Assembly (NCBI GenBank): GCA_015060925.1
Contig: SUXM01000007.1
Span: forward strand, 1 to 64,000
From: Parabacteroides distasonis
Lineage (GTDB): Bacteria > Bacteroidota > Bacteroidia > Bacteroidales > Tannerellaceae
DNA length: 64,000 nucleotides
Direction of reading: 5' to 3'
Below the pieces are notes generated by a model. That model was not told the DNA's origin and made no database searches. It saw only the letters and a list, made by a program, of their open reading frames with translations. Numbering within the stretch: position 1 is the first letter of the stretch; each line of letters starts with the position of its first letter. Positions 59,013 to 64,000 of the stretch are shown one piece after another. The translations under genes were made by a program, and so were the position numbers.

Positions 59013-61475
59013 ATGAATATATCTTACAACTGGCTGAAAGATTATCTTGATTTTGATTTGCAGCCTGATGAAGTAGCCGCAGCGCTTACCTCAATCGGTT
59101 TGGAAACCGGTGGTGTAGAAGAAGTTCAAACAATCAAAGGTGGATTGGAAGGACTTGTGATTGGTGAAGTCTTGACCTGTGTAGAACACCCAAACTCTGA
59201 CCATTTGCATATTACGACGGTCAATGTAGGAGGAGCGGAACCTTTGCAGATTGTGTGTGGTGCTCCGAATGTGGCTGCCGGACAGAAGGTGGTTGTGGCG
59301 GTGAACGGAACTAAATTGTATGACGGTGATGAGTGCTTTACAATTAAGCGTTCAAAGATTCGTGGCGTGGAATCAAACGGTATGATTTGCGCAGAGGATG
59401 AGATCGGTATCGGTACAGACCATGCCGGTATTATCGTATTGCCTGCGGATGCAGCTGTAGGTACTCCGGCCAAAGAATATTATAATGTAAAGAGCGATTA
59501 CGTGTTGGAGGTGGATATTACCCCGAACCGTGTGGATGCTACTTCTCATTTCGGTGTGGCTCGTGACTTGGCTGCTTATCTGAAACAAAACGGCCAGCAG
59601 GTGGCTTTGAAACGTCCGGCTGTGGATGCATTCAAGGTGGAAGATGAAACTCCGGCTATCGAAGTGGTGGTTGAAAACCAAGAGGCTTGTTTGCGTTATA
59701 GCGGTATTACCATTAAGAATGTAACCGTAAAGGAAAGTCCGGAATGGTTGCAGAACCGTTTGAAAGTGATAGGTTTGCGTCCTATTAATAATGTAGTGGA
59801 CGTAACAAACTATATTTTGCATGGTGTCGGACAGCCTTTGCATGCGTTCGATGCGGATAAGGTGAAGGGCAACAAGGTAGTGGTTCGTTCTGCGGTTGAA
59901 GGTTCTAAGTTTGTAACCTTGGATGGTGTGGAACGTACATTGACGGCTCGTGACTTGATGATTTGCAATGCCGAAGAACCGATGTGTATTGCTGGTGTGT
60001 TCGGAGGCTTGGATTCGGGTGTGACAGAACAGACTCAAAATGTATTTTTGGAATCGGCTACTTTCCATCCGACTTGGATTCGTAAGACTGCCCGTCGTTT
60101 TGCGTTGAATACAGATGCCTCTTTCCGTTTTGAACGTGGTTTGGATGCAAACCAAACAATGGATGTAATGAAGTATGCAGCTTTATTAATTCAGGAAGTG
60201 GCAGGTGGAACAATTACTGGAGCAGTTCAGGATGTTTATCCTTCTCCGGTTGCACCTTACCGTGTAGAGTTGGCTTATAGCAAGGTAAACTCATTAATCG
60301 GTAAAGAAATCCCGGCAGAAACCGTTAAGAGCATTTTGGCAAGTTTGGAAATGCAGATTGTTTCAGAGACAGTTGAGGGATTGGTAATAGATGTGCCGGT
60401 TTACCGTATTGATGTACAGCGTGATGTCGATGTGATAGAAGATATTTTGCGTATCTATGGATATAACAACGTAGAGTTTAGTGACAGTGTCAAGTCAAAT
60501 TTGAGTTATCAGACGCCGACTGACCGTAGCTACAAGTTGCAGAATTTGATTTCTGAACAGCTTTGTGGTTGTGGATTCAATGAAATATTGAACAACTCTT
60601 TAACTCGTTCGGCTTATTATGATGCGTTGGAAACATATCCAGGTTCTCATTGTGTAATGTTGATGAATCCGTTGAGTGCTGATTTGAACTGTATGCGTCA
60701 GAGCTTGTTGTTTGGTGGTTTGGAAAGTATCGAACATAATGCGAAACGTAAGAATGGTAACATCCGTTTCTTCGAATTTGGTAACTGTTATGATTATACT
60801 GCTGAAAACAAGAAAGAGGATGAAACATTGGCTCAATTTGCCGAAGATTATCGTTTGGCTTTGTGGGTGACAGGTAATCGAGTTGAAAACAGTTGGGCGC
60901 ATCCGAATGAAAAGTCTACTGTTTATGAACTGAAGGCATACGTGGAAAATATCTTGGTTCGTTTGGGCGTAAACTTGCAGAATGTGATCTTTGGAAATTT
61001 GACCAACGATATTTATGCGGCAGGTTTAAGTATCACGACTCGTGCTGGTCGCCAGTTAGGTACATTGGGTATCGTTAGCCCGAAAATCTGTAAGGCAATG
61101 GATATTGATACAGAAGTGTACTATGCAGAGTTGTCATGGACATTGTTGATGAAGGAAACCAAGAAGAGCAAAGTAACCTTTACAGAGATATCTAAGTTCC
61201 CGGCTGTTAAACGTGATTTGGCATTGCTGTTGGACAAGAATGTAAAGTTTGCAGACGTGAAAAAGATTGCTAATGAGAGCGAACGTAAGCTGTTGAAAGA
61301 GGTCACTTTGTTTGACGTTTATGAAGGTAAGAATTTGCCGGCAGGTAAGAAATCGTATGCTGTCAGCTTCTTCTTGCAGGATGAAGGAAAGACTTTGAAT
61401 GATAAGCAGATTGATGCAATCATGAAGAAGATCCAGACTAACTTAGAACAGAAGTTGGGTGCGCAGTTGAGATAA
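59013..61475 (+). CDS. pheT: Phenylalanine--tRNA ligase, beta subunit
   Basis: An 820-residue subunit of the alpha2-beta2 PheRS. Domains in order: EMAP-like tRNA-binding (about residues 40-150, HPNSDHLHITTVNVGG), B3/B4 editing (about 210-385, DVTNYILHGVGQPLHAFDAD), B5 (about 400-475), catalytic-like core (about 480-700, FFEFGNCYDY) and the C-terminal ferredoxin-fold anticodon-binding domain (about 725-818, KFPAVKRDLALLLDKNVKFA). The alpha-subunit gene pheS is not adjacent, normal for Bacteroidetes. Followed after 40 bases by yebC on the same strand. Confidence 0.97.
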   Translation: MNISYNWLKDYLDFDLQPDEVAAALTSIGLETGGVEEVQTIKGGLEGLVIGEVLTCVEHPNSDHLHITTVNVGGAEPLQIVCGAPNVAAGQKVVVAVNGTKLYDGDECFTIKRSKIRGVESNGMICAEDEIGIGTDHAGIIVLPADAAVGTPAKEYYNVKSDYVLEVDITPNRVDATSHFGVARDLAAYLKQNGQQVALKRPAVDAFKVEDETPAIEVVVENQEACLRYSGITIKNVTVKESPEWLQNRLKVIGLRPINNVVDVTNYILHGVGQPLHAFDADKVKGNKVVVRSAVEGSKFVTLDGVERTLTARDLMICNAEEPMCIAGVFGGLDSGVTEQTQNVFLESATFHPTWIRKTARRFALNTDASFRFERGLDANQTMDVMKYAALLIQEVAGGTITGAVQDVYPSPVAPYRVELAYSKVNSLIGKEIPAETVKSILASLEMQIVSETVEGLVIDVPVYRIDVQRDVDVIEDILRIYGYNNVEFSDSVKSNLSYQTPTDRSYKLQNLISEQLCGCGFNEILNNSLTRSAYYDALETYPGSHCVMLMNPLSADLNCMRQSLLFGGLESIEHNAKRKNGNIRFFEFGNCYDYTAENKKEDETLAQFAEDYRLALWVTGNRVENSWAHPNEKSTVYELKAYVENILVRLGVNLQNVIFGNLTNDIYAAGLSITTRAGRQLGTLGIVSPKICKAMDIDTEVYYAELSWTLLMKETKKSKVTFTEISKFPAVKRDLALLLDKNVKFADVKKIANESERKLLKEVTLFDVYEGKNLPAGKKSYAVSFFLQDEGKTLNDKQIDAIMKKIQTNLEQKLGAQLR

Positions 61476-61515
61476 TAAAGAGTAATAATCATTCAAATAA
61501 TAATAGTTATAAATC

Positions 61516-62247
61516 ATGGGAAGAGCGTTTGAGTTTCGCAAAGCGAGAAAGTTTAAGCGTTGGGGCAATATGGCTCGTGTGTTCACTAAATTGGGTAAGG
61601 AAATTACAATTGCAGCTAAACAAGGTGGACCGGAACCGGAAAACAACCCGCGTTTGCGTGTATTGATGCAGACTGCTAAGAAAGAAAACATGCCGAAGGA
61701 TAACGTTGAACGCGCTATCAAACGTGCAGTTTCTAAAGATTTTACAGATTATAAGGAAATGAACTACGAAGGATATGGTCCTTTCGGTATCGCTATCTTC
61801 GTTGAAACAGCAACAGATAACACTACTCGTACGGTAGCTAATGTTCGTAGCTATTTCAATAAATGTGGCGGTTCTTTAGGAACTTCCGGTAGCCTTGAGT
61901 TTTTGTTTGAACATAAATGTGTATTCCATATTGCAAAGAAAGAGGGTATGTCTTTGGAAGATTTGGAATTGGAATTGATTGACTACGGTGTGGATGAAGT
62001 AGAGGAAGACGAAGAAGAAGTAGTACTTTATGGTGAGTTTGCCCAAAACTCAGCTATCCAGAAATATTTGGAAGAAAACGGTTATGAAATCACAAGTAGT
62101 GAGTTTGTCCGTATCCCGAATGACTTGAAGGAAGTGACTGCCGAACAGCGTGAAGCAATCGAAAAGTTGATCGAAAAGTTGGAAGAGGACGAAGATGTTC
62201 AGAACGTGTTCCATAATATGAAGGAAGACGAAGAAGGAGAAGAATAA
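61516..62247 (+). CDS. yebC: YebC/PmpR-family protein (TACO1-like)
   Basis: A 243-residue protein of the YebC family, seen either as a transcription regulator or as a factor that relieves ribosome stalling. MGRAFEFRKARKFKRWGNMA and VFTKLGKEITIAAKQGGPEP at the N-terminus are typical, then the family core NMPKDNVERAIKRA (about residues 58-71), YEGYGPFGIAIFVETATDNT (about 83-102) and the acidic C-terminal end EKLEEDEDVQNVFHNM. Probably co-transcribed with pheT. Confidence 0.95.
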   Translation: MGRAFEFRKARKFKRWGNMARVFTKLGKEITIAAKQGGPEPENNPRLRVLMQTAKKENMPKDNVERAIKRAVSKDFTDYKEMNYEGYGPFGIAIFVETATDNTTRTVANVRSYFNKCGGSLGTSGSLEFLFEHKCVFHIAKKEGMSLEDLELELIDYGVDEVEEDEEEVVLYGEFAQNSAIQKYLEENGYEITSSEFVRIPNDLKEVTAEQREAIEKLIEKLEEDEDVQNVFHNMKEDEEGEE

Positions 62248-62263
62248 TTCGTGGGATGATAAA

Positions 62264-62306
62264 AAAAAGGAGGTTCTCAAACACTAATATTGAGAACCTC
62301 CTTTTT
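62264..62306. terminator. Terminator after yebC
   Basis: Perfect 17-bp stem (62264-62280 with 62290-62306, arm AAAAAGGAGGTTCTCAA) with a nine-base loop; A/T-rich base works in both directions for the convergent lipoprotein gene. Confidence 0.88.
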
Positions 62307-62323
62307 GTTGTATGGGGTGAGCT

Positions 62324-62650
62324 TTATTTTAATGCCTCATCGAATTTCTTTTTCAAGTTTAGAGCTCCTCTCTTAAGTTGAAGAGTAGCATAAGTTGCTT
62401 TTAACTTGGTGATTTCAACCATGTCATCAGTAGTTAACTCTTCGCTAAACTTATTGTAACGAGTATCTGCCAATTCTTTAAAAGTCTTGTCTGCCTTTTC
62501 CCAATCTTCAGCCGAATATTCTTCGCAATCTTCAGCTACGCTTTCTACAAACTTAGTAAAATCTTTTACATATGATTCTTTGGAATCACAGCTACTTAGG
62601 GCAAATATGGCAAAAATAGCCACAGCCATCATCATTAATTTAGTCTTCAT
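62324..62650 (-). CDS. Small lipoprotein, DUF6565-like
   Basis: A 108-residue lipoprotein: signal MKTKLMMMAVAIFAIFALSSC (lipobox Cys21), then an all-helical, charged mature part (KESYVKDFTKFVESVAEDCEEYSAEDW cut, about residues 24-50; TTDDMVEITKLKATYATLQL; GALNLKKKFDEALK). It resembles the small DUF6565-type lipoproteins of Bacteroides, but the family name is a tentative match. Function unknown, probable periplasmic face or surface. Promoter 62682-62689. Confidence 0.7.
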   Translation of the reverse strand: MKTKLMMMAVAIFAIFALSSCDSKESYVKDFTKFVESVAEDCEEYSAEDWEKADKTFKELADTRYNKFSEELTTDDMVEITKLKATYATLQLKRGALNLKKKFDEALK

Positions 62651-62681
62651 TATTCTTTTCTGTTTTAAAATTAAGTCTCTG

Positions 62682-62689
62682 CAAATGTA
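62682..62689 (-). promoter_or_regulatory. -7 promoter element of small lipoprotein gene
   Basis: TACATTTG on the minus strand, 32 bases before the ATG at 62650. Confidence 0.6.
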
Positions 62690-62733
62690 TAAAATAAAAC
62701 CTAAATGTATTTTATTTTTTTAAATGGATACAC

Positions 62734-62741
62734 TATCTTTG
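62734..62741 (+). promoter_or_regulatory. -7 promoter element of GH92 gene
   Basis: TATCTTTG, 43 bases before ATG 62784; divergent from the small lipoprotein gene promoter. Confidence 0.6.
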
Positions 62742-62783
62742 TTTTACTTAATTGGTTAATCATAAATATAAGTAGCATATAAC

Positions 62784-64000
62784 ATGAGAAGGTGTGGATT
62801 TCTATTACTATTGTTGGGTATTATCTTTTTTTCTTGTAAACAAGAACAACGGAAAGTTTATAATCATTATGTAAATAAGTTTATTGGAACAGGTGGAAAT
62901 GGTTGTGTATCACCTGTTGCTTCTCTTCCTTTTGGTATGGTGCAAATAGGAGCTGATACCCATAATGGAAGTACAGGATATCGATATAAACACACTGAGA
63001 TTATAGGTTTTAGTCATGTTCATAAGAGTGGGGCAGGTTGTGGCGATTTTCTCGATATTTTGTTTTTGCCTTTACCTGCCAATATGAATACAGATAGTAT
63101 AACGACTTTGTGTACGCAAGATAATTTCTCGCCTTTTTCTCATGAGAAAGAACATGCTGAACCTGGTTATTATTCTGTGGATTTGTATAATGGAGATTTG
63201 AATGTTGAACTAACTGCCTCTTTGCGTTGTGGTATCCAGCGTTATACGTACAATACTGAAGGAAAGATGCCTCTTATTGTTGATTTAGAACATGGTGCAA
63301 AGGGTGCTTGTACGATTCTACCGGAACATAATGTAGATACAGTCTATGATGCTACAATTGAAAAGGTTGATGATTACACGATTCGTGGTTATCGTCTGAC
63401 GAATGGTTTTGCTCCGGAACAACATGTCTATTTTTATACGACCTTTTCCTCTCCGATAAAAGACTGTTCTTTTTATTTGAATAATGAACGGGTAGAGGAT
63501 GTCTCTTTAATAAAAGGACGTAATGTGAAAATGATTCTAACTTTTGAATCCAAGAATAAGGAATTAGTTGTAAAAACCGGTATTTCGCCCGTTGATATGG
63601 AAGGTGCTCATAAAAATCTTTTGTCTGAAGTGGAGGAGAAAAGTTTTGCGCAATTAAAAGAAGAGGCTTTTAATCAATGGAATGTTGTTTTAGGACAAGT
63701 AGAAATTGAAACAAAAGATGAGCAAAAGAAAGAGTTGTTTTATTCCTGTTTGCATAATGTAATGATGTATCCTGTTTTGTATTCAGATATTGATAATCGT
63801 TTTCGAGGACCGGATCGACAGATTCATCAAACAGACGGATTTCCTTATTATGGTGGCGTCGTTGGTTTATGGGATACTTTCAGAGCCGCTTGCCCCTTAA
63901 TTGCAGTATTACATCCAAATGTTATACGTGATTACATTAAGACCGCTTTAGAATTCTATAAATATGAAGGTCAATTGCCTATTTGGCCTTTAGCTGGAGT
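62784..64000 (+). CDS. GH92 alpha-mannosidase lipoprotein (partial)
   Basis: Open reading frame that runs off the right edge (405 codons seen; full GH92 enzymes are about 750 residues), hence missing in the ORF track. Signal MRRCGFLLLLLGIIFFSC with lipobox Cys18. GH92 signs: YVNKFIGTGGNG (about residues 28-39), SPVASLPFGMVQIGADTHNG, TEIIGFSHVHKSGAGCGDFL (about 72-91) and GGVVGLWDTFRAACPL (about 357-372), the central conserved block. These are calcium-dependent exo-alpha-mannosidases acting on N-glycan or fungal mannans. Whether it is surface or periplasmic is unclear. Promoter at 62734-62741. Confidence 0.9.
   Translation, partial: MRRCGFLLLLLGIIFFSCKQEQRKVYNHYVNKFIGTGGNGCVSPVASLPFGMVQIGADTHNGSTGYRYKHTEIIGFSHVHKSGAGCGDFLDILFLPLPANMNTDSITTLCTQDNFSPFSHEKEHAEPGYYSVDLYNGDLNVELTASLRCGIQRYTYNTEGKMPLIVDLEHGAKGACTILPEHNVDTVYDATIEKVDDYTIRGYRLTNGFAPEQHVYFYTTFSSPIKDCSFYLNNERVEDVSLIKGRNVKMILTFESKNKELVVKTGISPVDMEGAHKNLLSEVEEKSFAQLKEEAFNQWNVVLGQVEIETKDEQKKELFYSCLHNVMMYPVLYSDIDNRFRGPDRQIHQTDGFPYYGGVVGLWDTFRAACPLIAVLHPNVIRDYIKTALEFYKYEGQLPIWPLAG

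Noticed and set aside
59373-60155. 260-residue minus-strand ORF
   Set aside because: Antisense shadow of pheT; Thr/His/Ile-rich composition, no start context.
1-64000. CRISPR arrays, tRNA, rRNA, insertion sequences, prophage genes
   Set aside because: No regularly spaced repeats, no transposase or integrase-like frame, no cloverleaf-like tRNA sequence or rRNA segment were recognised by eye.

Overview
The window looks like chromosomal DNA from a gut-type member of the Bacteroidales, most likely Parabacteroides or a close relative. The genus is an inference. What is visible: at least twenty genes are preceded by the Bacteroidetes -7 promoter element TAnnTTTG; there are Mfa1/FimB-type fimbrial genes, gldD/gldE/gldH, a Bacteroides-type serine palmitoyltransferase, a 29-residue ribosomal mini-protein and several Bacteroidales DUF families. 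No rRNA, tRNA, CRISPR array, IS element or prophage was seen.

Layout. 0-5 kb: a small XRE regulator with a striking 26-bp palindrome upstream, dnaK, a mini membrane protein and a Gfo/Idh-type lipoprotein. 5-7 kb: HU, COX24-type mini-protein and rng on the minus strand. 7-11.4 kb: mutY-ssb-gldE-gldD-PPTase operon. 11.4-14.8 kb: divergent IMPDH paralogue, M64 peptidase, Hsp20. 14.9-17.7 kb: sialate O-acetylesterase, polysaccharide deacetylase, DUF4833. 17.8-24.2 kb: DcuB-like transporter, NahK-like sugar kinase, L31, class II aldolase, DUF4923, methyltransferase. 24.3-34.4 kb: truA, DMT transporter, DUF3256, then purH-mreBCD-pbp2-rodA. 34.4-36.2 kb: ricT-gldH. 36.6-48.4 kb: six-gene fimbrial operon ending in a 1815-residue secreted protein with a type IX secretion (T9SS)-like tail. 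48.6-54.3 kb: serine palmitoyltransferase with a divergent lipid kinase, trmN6, lon. 54.3-64 kb: GH3 glycosidase, trmD, NYN protein, DUF6078, pheT, yebC, a small lipoprotein and the start of a GH92 alpha-mannosidase cut by the window edge.

Most of the window is conserved core genome: translation and tRNA modification (pheT, trmD, trmN6, truA, L31), protein quality control (dnaK, hsp20, lon), DNA repair (mutY, ssb) and cell-shape synthesis. The accessory, surface-related part is the fimbrial operon plus glycan-processing lipoproteins or secreted enzymes (SASA esterase, NodB deacetylase, GH3, GH92, NahK-like kinase), which fits a host- or diet-glycan consumer.

The most unusual signals are: (i) the fimbrial operon whose last gene combines a MAM-like jelly roll, an Asp-Pro linker and a T9SS-like tail, with an AT-rich, apparently mosaic centre; (ii) a dispersed intergenic hairpin repeat built on TTCTCAT-N4-ATGAGAA, found three times; (iii) the 26-bp perfect palindrome near the left edge; (iv) structured leaders or spacers in front of rng, between mreB and mreC, and upstream of purH.
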